From NCBI GenBank assembly GCA_963926475.1, contig CAWUXE010000005.1, forward strand, positions 1-45,865: DNA of 45,865 nt, read 5' to 3'. This DNA comes from UBA2040 sp002384725 (GTDB taxonomy: Bacteria; Bacteroidota; Bacteroidia; Flavobacteriales_D; Crocinitomicaceae). The notes under the pieces were generated by a model. The model was not told the origin of the DNA and did not search any database. It saw nothing but the letters and a program-made list of their open reading frames with translations. A program made the translations under genes and the position numbers. Below are positions 8,756 to 16,653 of this stretch, in pieces (position 1 is the stretch's first letter; the number at the start of each line of letters is the position of its first letter).

Positions 8756-9445
8756 ATGCAAAAACCAATTGTTACCGTTATTATTCCCGCTTTCAACGAA
8801 GAACAATCGATAGGAAAAGTGATAGCTGAAATTCCTAAAAATGTCGTCGACCATACGATAGTTGTCAGTAATACCTCCACGGATAATACGGTTGAAGTGG
8901 CCAGACAAGCTGGAGCAATTGTTCTGGAAGAGAAAAGAAAAGGATACGGTTGGGCGTGTTTGCTGGGTGTTGAAAAGGCAAATAAATTGAACACCGAAAT
9001 AGTCGTATTCTTGGATGGTGATTATTCTGATTATCCAGAAGAGATTCCTGATGTCATTGCACCCATTTTAAAAAATGATGTTGATTTAGTAATTGGTTCA
9101 AGAGTCCTTGGAAAACGAGAAAAAGGCTCCCTTACTCCTCAACAAATATTTGGCAACTGGTTAGCCACGAAATTAATTCTACTTTTCTACCGCGCGAAAT
9201 TCACAGACCTTGGTCCTTTCAGAGCAATGAAAATCAACTCTTTGAATGCACTTGAAATGGCCGACAAAACATATGGCTGGACTATAGAAATGCAGATTAA
9301 AGCGGTAAAGAAAAAAATGAAATTCGTAGAAGTACCGGTCAATTACAAAAAACGAATTGGCGTTTCAAAGGTATCGGGCACAGTTAAGGGAACAATTATG
9401 GCAGGAATAAAGATTATCTCAGCCGTTTTTAAATACCTATTTTAG
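8756..9445 (+). CDS. Family 2 glycosyltransferase, DPM1-like
   Basis: A 229-residue GT-A glycosyltransferase. Seen: VTVIIPAFNEE at the N-terminus, NTSTDNT for nucleotide binding, the metal-binding FLDGDYSD near residue 88, and GSRVLG. It lacks C-terminal membrane helices, like soluble dolichyl/polyprenyl-phosphate sugar synthases. Its likely role (inference) is making a lipid-linked sugar or adding a sugar at the inner leaflet of the cytoplasmic membrane. It is the first of three glycosyltransferase genes in a row, and the third (11371) is a GT-C enzyme of the type that uses polyprenyl-phosphate sugars. The substrate cannot be read from the sequence. Confidence 0.85.
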   Translation: MQKPIVTVIIPAFNEEQSIGKVIAEIPKNVVDHTIVVSNTSTDNTVEVARQAGAIVLEEKRKGYGWACLLGVEKANKLNTEIVVFLDGDYSDYPEEIPDVIAPILKNDVDLVIGSRVLGKREKGSLTPQQIFGNWLATKLILLFYRAKFTDLGPFRAMKINSLNALEMADKTYGWTIEMQIKAVKKKMKFVEVPVNYKKRIGVSKVSGTVKGTIMAGIKIISAVFKYLF

Positions 9446-9490
9446 TTACATTTGCCCGCGAAAGTAATTTCTAAAACTAATTGTCAAATC

Positions 9491-11368
9491 ATGGTAAAGT
9501 ACTTTATTGTTCTTCTAACTCTCATTTTTAGCATCAACGGGTTCGCGCAAACTGCCAAATCGGTGAACGGTAACATGATTGACTTGAACACCAAAAGGAC
9601 TATCGATGGTATTGAAGTTCAATTGGTTAATAAAGAAAGCGAAAAAATATACACGGCAGTTTCAGACGACGACGGTAAATTCGATTTTAAAAACATTCCC
9701 TTAGGAGAATACACTTTTAACGTTTCAGATGGAGATTATAACTCAAATACATTTGACGTTTCCCTAAATGAGGCACACACTGAAAATTTCACTTTTGGTT
9801 CACCCATCACCAGTTCACCCGAAGTAAGTTGGTTGTTCAATTGGGGAGATAGTGGTGAAAAAGAACATTATTGGTCGCATCTAACTGCAAAAATTATATT
9901 ATTCCTATACGGATTGTGCTTGTTGCTCATCTTTTTCTACAGTGTGCTTCAACTTTCTTTGGCCATTGCCTATGCTAAAAATCGCAAGAAAAAAGCAGCA
10001 GAAGTACATCCTCAATTAGATGAAGCCAAAGCACCTTTTGTTACTGTTCAGCTACCCATGTATAATGAATTATATGTTGCAGACCGAATTATTGAAAAAG
10101 CGGCACAATTCGATTATCCAATTGACAGAATGCAAATTCAAGTTTTGGATGACTCCACGGATGAAACGGTAGATGTGATTGCCAAAAAAGTCGCAGAGGT
10201 GGCTGCTCGTGGTATCAATATTCAACATGTGCATAGAACAGATAGAACGGGATACAAAGCAGGTGCATTAGATGCTGCAATGGATCAAGTACAAGGTGAG
10301 TTTATCGCCATTTTCGATGCCGATTTCGTACCTGAAAAAGATTGGTTGCGTCAAGCAATGGCCTATTTTACAGACGAAAAAATTGGTGTTGTACAAACAC
10401 GATGGGGCCATTTAAATAAAGATTATTCGCTACTTACCGAACTTCAAGCTTTTGGTTTGAATGGTCACTTCGCTATTGAGCAAGGAGGTAGAACGGCTTC
10501 CGGTCACTTTATCAATTTCAATGGAACGGGTGGCGTTTGGCGAAAAACATGTATCGAAGATGCAGGTGGATGGGAACATGACACCTTGACGGAAGATTTA
10601 GATTTGAGTTACAGAGCACAATTAAAAGGTTGGAGATTTCACTACTGCGAACACATTATCGCACCAGCTGAGCTGCCAATTACAATGTCAGCATTGAAAA
10701 ACCAACAGCACCGTTGGATGAAAGGGGGAGCAGAATGTTTCATTAAAATGTGGAAAACAATTTTGACCGCAAAAGGAGTCAAAGGTTCGGATAAGGTTCA
10801 TGGTTTGTCGCATTTATTCAATTCATCGGTATTCGTATTCATCCTGATGTTGAGTATACTTTCTGTGCCAGTTTTGCACATTAAAGACAGTTTTACTGAT
10901 TTGAATAGCTTCATTGCCGTAGGTTCTATTTTCATCTTATCGACCATATTCCTGATGTATTATTACTGGATGTCATTCAGAGATAAAACGGAACAAACGC
11001 TGAAATCTTTCGGCAAATTTATCGTTCGATTTTTCCAGTTTCTGATTGTTTCAATGGGACTTTCATTATCAAACACCGTAGCAGTTATTGAAGGGTATCT
11101 TGGGATAAAAAGTTCATTCGTTCGAACACCAAAATTCAACGTTTTGAAGAAAGGCGAAAAAATGAAGAGCAACAAATACGACAAGAAAAGCTTAAGCATC
11201 ATTAATATTGGTGAGCTGTTTTTGTTCTTGTTATTCGGATTTACCGCCATCAACAGAGCAATCTATGGCGATTTAGGAATGGTGCCATTTCACGCTATGT
11301 TAGCTACAGGTTACGGTGTCGTATTTTACCATACCATTAAAGAACTTCGTCAATCGAATCGCGCGTAA
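9491..11368 (+). CDS. Membrane GT2 glycosyltransferase fused to secreted regulatory-like domain
   Basis: A 625-residue fusion. The ATG at 9491 gives a clean signal sequence ending GFAQ; an in-frame TTG at 9452 would add 13 implausible residues. Residues ~22-115 resemble a CarboxypepD_reg-like/SpaA beta-sandwich (DDDGKFDFKNIPLGEY). A membrane helix follows (~135-165), then a processive-type GT2 domain with Asp in LDDSTDE (~218), FDADF (~275), TEDLD (~365) and QxxRW in QQHRW (~403), and finally about four more helices. This architecture resembles cellulose or hyaluronan synthase-like enzymes with an extra periplasmic head. The 2-base gap to the next gene implies a joint transcript. It may build or extrude an envelope glycan (inference). 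Confidence 0.85.
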   Translation: MVKYFIVLLTLIFSINGFAQTAKSVNGNMIDLNTKRTIDGIEVQLVNKESEKIYTAVSDDDGKFDFKNIPLGEYTFNVSDGDYNSNTFDVSLNEAHTENFTFGSPITSSPEVSWLFNWGDSGEKEHYWSHLTAKIILFLYGLCLLLIFFYSVLQLSLAIAYAKNRKKKAAEVHPQLDEAKAPFVTVQLPMYNELYVADRIIEKAAQFDYPIDRMQIQVLDDSTDETVDVIAKKVAEVAARGINIQHVHRTDRTGYKAGALDAAMDQVQGEFIAIFDADFVPEKDWLRQAMAYFTDEKIGVVQTRWGHLNKDYSLLTELQAFGLNGHFAIEQGGRTASGHFINFNGTGGVWRKTCIEDAGGWEHDTLTEDLDLSYRAQLKGWRFHYCEHIIAPAELPITMSALKNQQHRWMKGGAECFIKMWKTILTAKGVKGSDKVHGLSHLFNSSVFVFILMLSILSVPVLHIKDSFTDLNSFIAVGSIFILSTIFLMYYYWMSFRDKTEQTLKSFGKFIVRFFQFLIVSMGLSLSNTVAVIEGYLGIKSSFVRTPKFNVLKKGEKMKSNKYDKKSLSIINIGELFLFLLFGFTAINRAIYGDLGMVPFHAMLATGYGVVFYHTIKELRQSNRA

Positions 11369-11370
11369 TT

Positions 11371-12720
11371 TTGAAGAAGGAGTCAAAGAAAAATATCGTT
11401 TTTCTTTTTACTTGGCTACTTATTCTTTTCAGTACCTATAAATTAACCCAGCTCAGTCAGAGCATGGATTTTGTCGCCGTTACCATTTGGTATTGCTTTG
11501 CGTTTCTAGGGTACGTTGCTTTAATTTTTCAAGCCGATTATTTTCCAAAATATTATTTCTACCTCGGTGCAATCGTCCTTGCGGTAATATGCTTCATTGA
11601 GCTTCCCTTTTTATCCAACGATTATTTTCGCTTTTTATGGGATGGAGAAATGATTCATTTGGGCATCAATCCATACGACTTTTCACCCGATCATCTGATT
11701 CATTCTAAAGACTTCAACCATTGCTACTATTTGGATTTGTATGCTGGAATGGGTGAACTATCCAGATCTAATTACAGTTGTTACCCTACCTTCAATCAGC
11801 TTTACTTTTATTTATCGACAGGTGTTTATAAAGATATTTGGACCAATGTTCTTTTGCTCCGAATCTTCTCATTGGGAACAATTCTGATCGCTGTTTTTTA
11901 CCTTGAAAAACTCTTGATTGAGTTTAATCTAAACCCAAAACGATCGCTTGTTTTTCTGCTAAATCCACTTGTAATTATAGAGTCAGTTGCCAATCTACAT
12001 TATGAATTACCTATGGTGGGAATTCTCATCATCTCCTTATACTTCTTGCTGAAAAATAAACTTCTCATCTCAGGTGTGCTTTTTGCGATTAGCGTTCATG
12101 TTAAGCTAATTCCTTTGCTACTTCTCCCCTTTTTCCTTTCCTTTTTGGGGTGGAAAAAATCAATTAAATACTATTCCACCGTTGGGATTACGACTATTCT
12201 ATTGTTCCTTGTTTTTATTCACCTAGACAATTACGAGAACTTCCTACTCAGTTTAAGACTTTACTTTAAAGAATTCGAATTCAATTCTTTCCTGCTTTAT
12301 CCCTATTTACAATATGGTATGATGGAATTTGGTTGGAATTTGACTTCATTGTATGCTCCTAAATTGGCGAAAATCACACTCGTTTTAATTCTTGGAATTG
12401 CTTGGCACCGAAAATCTATTGATAAAAGTGAGATGATTCGGAGAATATTACTCGGTATTATGGCCTATTATTTTTTTACAAGTACCATTCATCCTTGGTA
12501 TTGGATTTTACCTTTGGGAATTTCTCTACTGCATTTTTCATGGTCCATTATTCTGATCACCTTATTCGCCATACTTTCCTATGGTATTTATTCTTTCGGA
12601 AACGATTCAGATTATAGAATTGTATTGGAAATATTAAATCTGGGAACCGTAATTTTATTCTTTTGGGAATACTTTAAACCTCAGAAATTCGACAAATTCC
12701 TTCCCAAGATCGTTCGTTAA
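11371..12720 (+). CDS. GT-C polyprenol-phosphate mannosyltransferase-like membrane protein
   Basis: A 449-residue, mostly hydrophobic protein with about ten membrane segments. The first extracytoplasmic loop carries NDYFRFLWDGE and GINPYDFSPD, typical of the DUF2029/GT87-like and ALG-type GT-C enzymes that use a polyprenyl-phosphate sugar on the outer face of the membrane. HVKLIPLLLLPFF is a further family feature. The TTG at 11371 is used as start because it lies two bases after the previous stop and leads directly into a basic segment plus a membrane helix; the next ATG would cut off the first helix. It is the last gene of the glycosyltransferase set and overlaps convergent yidD by four bases. 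Confidence 0.78.
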   Translation: MKKESKKNIVFLFTWLLILFSTYKLTQLSQSMDFVAVTIWYCFAFLGYVALIFQADYFPKYYFYLGAIVLAVICFIELPFLSNDYFRFLWDGEMIHLGINPYDFSPDHLIHSKDFNHCYYLDLYAGMGELSRSNYSCYPTFNQLYFYLSTGVYKDIWTNVLLLRIFSLGTILIAVFYLEKLLIEFNLNPKRSLVFLLNPLVIIESVANLHYELPMVGILIISLYFLLKNKLLISGVLFAISVHVKLIPLLLLPFFLSFLGWKKSIKYYSTVGITTILLFLVFIHLDNYENFLLSLRLYFKEFEFNSFLLYPYLQYGMMEFGWNLTSLYAPKLAKITLVLILGIAWHRKSIDKSEMIRRILLGIMAYYFFTSTIHPWYWILPLGISLLHFSWSIILITLFAILSYGIYSFGNDSDYRIVLEILNLGTVILFFWEYFKPQKFDKFLPKIVR

Positions 12721-12965
12721 GATTTCTTCTTTTTTTCAGGAACGGGGTCATATCCCATTCCGCCCCATGGGTGACATCTCGCAATGCGCTTTATTCCTAA
12801 ATACATACCAACGAAGATTCCACGCTTTTTTATTGCTTCAGCAGCATAATTTGAGCAAGTAGGTTCGAACCTGCAACTTGCTGGCCATATAGGACTTAGG
12901 GTATATTGATAGATCTTTATCAATAAAAGAAACGGAAATTGTATTATTGTTTTTATAACATTCAT
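12717..12965 (-). CDS. yidD: Membrane protein insertion efficiency factor YidD
   Basis: Small membrane-associated protein of 82 aa that helps YidC/Sec insert inner-membrane proteins. Seen: an N-terminal amphipathic/hydrophobic segment, YQYTLSP, the cysteine motif CRFEPTCSNYA, and CHPWGGMGYDPVP near the C-terminus, all hallmarks of the family. In many bacteria yidD sits with rnpA and yidC; here it is alone, convergent with the glycosyltransferase operon. The start ATG is at 12965. Confidence 0.95.
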   Translation of the reverse strand: MNVIKTIIQFPFLLLIKIYQYTLSPIWPASCRFEPTCSNYAAEAIKKRGIFVGMYLGIKRIARCHPWGGMGYDPVPEKKKKS

Positions 12966-13074
12966 TTGTAAGACCGAAAAAAGAAATTGTTAAAAACCCA
13001 CTTTTTTTTTGTTGAAAACGTAACTTTTTTATCAAAATTACATATATTTATAGACCTACAACACAAATAAAGCC

Positions 13075-14022
13075 ATGCGAAATATACTTTTCTTCTTTTC
13101 ATTTTTTCTGACACTTTCTGTTTCTGCTCAATTGCCACAAGATTATACTATGGAACAAGTTGAAGTGCACATAGATGATCACGTCGGTGTAATTATGGGA
13201 TCTGATGCCCTTTTTATAGACCAATGGAATATATTACCGCAACCTTTATTTTGGAAACAAATTATGACTTTATCACCAGATACTGTGCTCGTTAATGTTG
13301 CAGCGACACGTCAAGTTCTATGTAAAATGTCATTAGCCGATTGGCATGCTTTAGGGAATTCAGGAAAATCAGAGTTTAAAACTGATTTGAGAAAAGAAAA
13401 CAATATTAGCACTGGCGAAGAACTTTATGTAACCTCTGGTAAAAATGACTTTTATAAGTTTGATGATGTATACCCAAGCCTATCAAAAGGTGTTTCTGCA
13501 TTCGAAGATGCTGGAGTAGATCCATGGTATGCTCAAGCTATTTTATTGATTGAGAGTCCAGGACAATTGAAAAAGTCGAATGCAGGCGCATATGGTGCTT
13601 TTCAATTAATGCCAGGTGTTGCGCGAGCGCAAGGATTAACGGTTAACCGCTACAGAGATGACAGAACAGATTTTTACAAATCGGCTCAAGGTGCGGCAGG
13701 ATTGCTTTCTTCGATTTGTATACCAGAGGCCAAAAAGATTTTGAATGCGCGCAGCATCGCTTTTGAAGAAAATGAAGTGTGGTTCCGATTATTCGTTTTA
13801 CACATTTATCATGCAGGCGCAGGAAATGTTGCAGCTGTTGTAAACAAAATCAACCCTTCGGAAGGTGGCCAAGAATTAATCAAAGACATGTGGCAAAATA
13901 AAGCAGCGAGCTTTGGAAATAATTCTCAGAACTACACCCAATTGGCGCTAGCTTCTCAACTTATCTTGCACGATATGGTGGTAGAGAAAAGTCACGAAAT
14001 TTACTTTTGTAAATTTCCTTAA
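13075..14022 (+). CDS. Secreted lytic transglycosylase (SLT domain)
   Basis: A 315-residue periplasmic or outer-membrane-associated murein lytic transglycosylase. A signal peptide covers about residues 1-19 (SVSAQ). The C-terminal half is a goose-lysozyme-like SLT domain: catalytic Glu in LLIESPGQ near residue 160, GAYGAFQLMPGVA, and YHAGAGNV near residue 245. It cleaves the MurNAc-GlcNAc bond to give 1,6-anhydroMurNAc, in wall turnover. No LysM repeat is recognisable in the ~140-residue N-terminal part, which is of unknown fold. The 3' end overlaps convergent msrB by four bases. A GH3 NagZ-like gene at 27744 could act later in the same wall-recycling pathway. Confidence 0.87.
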   Translation: MRNILFFFSFFLTLSVSAQLPQDYTMEQVEVHIDDHVGVIMGSDALFIDQWNILPQPLFWKQIMTLSPDTVLVNVAATRQVLCKMSLADWHALGNSGKSEFKTDLRKENNISTGEELYVTSGKNDFYKFDDVYPSLSKGVSAFEDAGVDPWYAQAILLIESPGQLKKSNAGAYGAFQLMPGVARAQGLTVNRYRDDRTDFYKSAQGAAGLLSSICIPEAKKILNARSIAFEENEVWFRLFVLHIYHAGAGNVAAVVNKINPSEGGQELIKDMWQNKAASFGNNSQNYTQLALASQLILHDMVVEKSHEIYFCKFP

Positions 14023-14396
14023 TCCGACTTTTTCTTAAATTTTATCGATACGGAATTGACACAATGTCTTGTGCTCTTTGCTGTCATTCTTTCCCCTTCA
14101 AAAACATGACCTAGATGCCCTTTGCAGTTTTTGCAAACAATTTCTACACGTCTTCCATCGGCATCAGGAACTCTTTCAACGAATTCGGAAGCATCATCAA
14201 AAGAAGGCCAACCACAACCCGAATTAAACTTATCAGAAGATTCATATAATGGTGCTTCACATTGACGACAAACAAAACTTCCTTCCGCTTTAAAATCATT
14301 GTACTCACCTGTTCCAGCATACTCCGTTCCTTTACTCAAGATGACTCTTTGCTCCTCCGCGGATAATGTGTTGTACTCCTCTTTTTTGGTTTTCAT
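14019..14396 (-). CDS. msrB: Peptide-methionine (R)-S-oxide reductase
   Basis: Repairs oxidised methionine by reducing the R-sulfoxide, recycled by thioredoxin. It is 125 aa with no signal peptide, so cytosolic. Seen: zinc-binding pairs C43/C46 and C88/C91, the SGCGWPSF substrate segment around C61, and the catalytic Cys112 in RHCVNS. It is a stand-alone MsrB without a fused MsrA domain. The start ATG is at 14396. Confidence 0.96.
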   Translation of the reverse strand: MKTKKEEYNTLSAEEQRVILSKGTEYAGTGEYNDFKAEGSFVCRQCEAPLYESSDKFNSGCGWPSFDDASEFVERVPDADGRRVEIVCKNCKGHLGHVFEGERMTAKSTRHCVNSVSIKFKKKSD

Positions 14397-14443
14397 ATTG
14401 CTTTCTACTTTACTAAATAATAAACGTACTACAAATTAGAGAT

Positions 14444-14471
14444 AAAAAAAGCCCAACCGTAAAGCTGGACT
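14444..14471 (-). terminator. Terminator after the DUF4836 gene
   Basis: On the minus strand AGTCCAGC, loop TTTACG, GTTGGGCT, then seven T. The stem has eight pairs including two G-T pairs. It lies 21 bases after the stop of the DUF4836 gene. Confidence 0.8.
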
Positions 14472-14492
14472 CTTTTATTACCTGAATATATT

Positions 14493-15956
14493 CTACATGG
14501 CCAAATCTCCCAATTGACCAATTTGCCCTTCAAATTCTTTTAACATTTTGTCGACACACAATTTCAAAACATTTTGATTGGGGTTCTTTGTTTTTATAAT
14601 AAGTTCACCACCTTTAGTATCCATTGATAAATGGACATATTTCACCAATTCAATTAGTTTTTCTGGACCTTCGAGTTCAAATTCTGTGAAATCCATTTTA
14701 TCGACATTTGCAAATCCTGTTATCCCTTTTTTACCGAAAGACTCTGCTCCTTTTGGAACGCTAAATCCATATGAATTAGAAGCCTTATACCTAATGTTTG
14801 AATAAATATTCACTCCCTTGGAGCTCACATCCATTAATATATCCCCTTTTGTAGGAAAGTTTTTTACCATTTCGGCCAAATCCTTGCCATTAGGTCCAAA
14901 TCCTGAATACATCGCAAATTCTGGATCTTTCACCTTGCTTGGATCACTGAACAAAGCCACTCCCATTTCTCCATTAACAAGATTTCCAATTTTTCCGCCA
15001 GCTAAAAGGACTATCATTTGCATTGGGCCACTATTCTTCGATAAAAAGTCTAATCCACTAGGAGCAAAATCATCTACCCAAGCTTGAAGTTTCGCCATAT
15101 CAAGATTCATTGCCACCGCTATTTTAGGTTCTCCAACGCCAATTTTCTTTCGAATACTTGCCGAAGGGTCTTCTTTCATCATCATACGTTTCGTCAGATT
15201 TGCGGAAAATTGATTATCAAAAGCCACCCGCAATTGACCTTTTTCAAAATGGATATTCGCTTGGGTAAAGGATCCTCTCATCATATCGGCCAATTGTTCT
15301 TTTTTATCATCAGGTAAGCTTGCCGTTTGGTTGTTCGCTGTGATAAATTGATTGTACATGTGCGAATTAATCGAAATATCTCCACGCTGCGCCAATAGTC
15401 TTGCCCCAGAACCTTCCATTACGTCACCCGACGCCATTTCAAAAGCTTTCTTTGCCATAGCCAATTCATCGTACTCACCTGCCTTCACAAACATAATAGC
15501 TACTTTGTTTTTAATACCAACGGTCGCTTCACCATCTCTGAAATATTCGATCCCATCTTTTGAATCAAAATCGTAACCATCTAAAGTCAATACAGCTTTC
15601 AAACTATCTAAGTTTTTTACTTCAGCAAACATGTACAAAGTCGCTGGGTTTCCATCCGTAAATGGACCTTCCATGGCATAATAAAACCCTGCATAGAGAT
15701 TCAATCCGCTGCTCACGCGTTTCATTTGTCCATCAATAAGTGCTCCAACCATTGGTATATTCTTGTACTCCGCTTTTTCAAAAATGGAAATCGGATCTAT
15801 CGAACCAAAAACGATTACCTTATCGTTTGCATTGATAAAAGCAGATGCGCTTTCTGCAATACCTCTGTCCTCATTCCCTCCACAAGAAGAAAGGATAAGA
15901 ATAAAAGAGAAAATGGAGAAAATTTTTAATAACTGTTTCATGGAATTGTTTTTCAT
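14493..15956 (-). CDS. DUF4836 family lipoprotein
   Basis: Exported lipoprotein of about 487 aa with lipobox LILSSC. The family is common in Bacteroidota and its function is not known. The body has no catalytic motif I recognise; it alternates beta and helix with many charged residues, consistent with a soluble periplasmic or surface protein. Start choice: an in-frame TTG at 15974 lies inside the -7 box and cannot be translated from that promoter, so the ATG at 15956 is used; the ATG at 15941 is also possible. It shares a 79-base divergent promoter region, containing an 11-base direct repeat, with the unknown gene at 16036. Confidence 0.78.
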   Translation of the reverse strand: MKNNSMKQLLKIFSIFSFILILSSCGGNEDRGIAESASAFINANDKVIVFGSIDPISIFEKAEYKNIPMVGALIDGQMKRVSSGLNLYAGFYYAMEGPFTDGNPATLYMFAEVKNLDSLKAVLTLDGYDFDSKDGIEYFRDGEATVGIKNKVAIMFVKAGEYDELAMAKKAFEMASGDVMEGSGARLLAQRGDISINSHMYNQFITANNQTASLPDDKKEQLADMMRGSFTQANIHFEKGQLRVAFDNQFSANLTKRMMMKEDPSASIRKKIGVGEPKIAVAMNLDMAKLQAWVDDFAPSGLDFLSKNSGPMQMIVLLAGGKIGNLVNGEMGVALFSDPSKVKDPEFAMYSGFGPNGKDLAEMVKNFPTKGDILMDVSSKGVNIYSNIRYKASNSYGFSVPKGAESFGKKGITGFANVDKMDFTEFELEGPEKLIELVKYVHLSMDTKGGELIIKTKNPNQNVLKLCVDKMLKEFEGQIGQLGDLAM

Positions 15957-15971
15957 TGTGTTATTGTGATT

Positions 15972-15979
15972 CAAATGTA
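15972..15979 (-). promoter_or_regulatory. -7 box of the DUF4836 gene
   Basis: TACATTTG on the minus strand, matching TAnnTTTG, 15 bases before the ATG at 15956. It excludes the upstream TTG start. Confidence 0.5.
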
Positions 15980-15998
15980 AAATATTATTTCCATTCTC

Positions 15999-16020
15999 TG
16001 TGCCAAGATTGTGCCAAGAT
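15999..16020. repeat. Tandem 11-base direct repeat in a divergent promoter
   Basis: TGTGCCAAGAT occurs twice in a row, 15999-16009 and 16010-16020, with no mismatch. It lies between the DUF4836 promoter and the TAAATTTG box of the gene at 16036. A regulator-binding site is possible, as is a simple slippage duplication. Confidence 0.7.
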
Positions 16021-16024
16021 GAGT

Positions 16025-16032
16025 TAAATTTG
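16025..16032 (+). promoter_or_regulatory. -7 box of the unknown gene at 16036
   Basis: TAAATTTG, matching TAnnTTTG, three bases before the ATG. No TTG sits at the usual distance upstream. Confidence 0.45.
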
Positions 16033-16035
16033 TAG

Positions 16036-16602
16036 ATGCATTTTGTTGAACCTCATTTTCTTTGGAGAGATTTCTACGTAGCGGCGGAAGACCCTCAATC
16101 ACCATTCTTTGGGAGAGAATATTCCGAATTTGAATTTGAACACAAAATTTACAACTATGTCATTCATCCTCAATGGGATTCGATTGGCTCTGAAACGCTA
16201 TTCATAAAGGTTTTGTATGTTGATTATGATGTCGAATATGCCATTATTGAAATGATAGGTGAATGGAACGATGCAATCGAAAATGACATTATGACCTTCA
16301 AACGTGATATCATCGAACCAATTATGGGCGACGGGATCAATAAATTTATCCTGATTGGCGAGAACGTGCTCAACTTTCATTATTCAGACGAGAGCTATTA
16401 TGAAGAGTGGTTTGATGAATTGGAAGATGGCTGGGTCGCTATGATCAATTTTCACGAACATGTATTACGAGAATTTTCGAGAATTCAATTGGATCAATAT
16501 TTGTTCAACGGCGGCGAATTGAACGATATAGATTGGCGAACTTTTGCACCACATCAGTTTTACAGAACGGTGCAAAAGCTTGTAGATCATAGGTTGACAT
16601 AA
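16036..16602 (+). CDS. Conserved-looking protein of unknown function
   Basis: I do not recognise this 188-residue protein. It has no signal peptide or membrane segment and is rich in acidic and aromatic residues (for example DESYYEEWFDELEDGW near residue 120). Coding quality is good: it fills the space between a promoter-like box and a terminator, and the ATG directly follows the -7 box. It is probably cytosolic. It is divergent from the DUF4836 lipoprotein gene, and the two may share regulation through the direct repeat between them. Confidence 0.65.
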   Translation: MHFVEPHFLWRDFYVAAEDPQSPFFGREYSEFEFEHKIYNYVIHPQWDSIGSETLFIKVLYVDYDVEYAIIEMIGEWNDAIENDIMTFKRDIIEPIMGDGINKFILIGENVLNFHYSDESYYEEWFDELEDGWVAMINFHEHVLREFSRIQLDQYLFNGGELNDIDWRTFAPHQFYRTVQKLVDHRLT

Positions 16603-16603
16603 A

Positions 16604-16634
16604 AAAATCCCACAAGGACATTCCTTATGGGATT
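16604..16634. terminator. Bidirectional terminator
   Basis: AATCCCA-C-AAGGA-CAT-TCCTT-A-TGGGATT hairpin between convergent genes. The minus-strand reading ends in a run of T, making it a strong terminator for the cytochrome/T9SS operon. The plus-strand side has a weaker T-rich tail. Confidence 0.82.
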
Positions 16635-16653
16635 CAATAATTTTATTTTAACC

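Noticed and set aside
12838..13035. A 65-codon minus-strand frame overlapping yidD
   Set aside because: It overlaps yidD in another frame, and yidD has all family motifs.
14578..15929. A row of open frames on the plus strand opposite the DUF4836 gene
   Set aside because: They are antisense shadows of a clear lipoprotein gene, with no promoter boxes or recognisable protein features.
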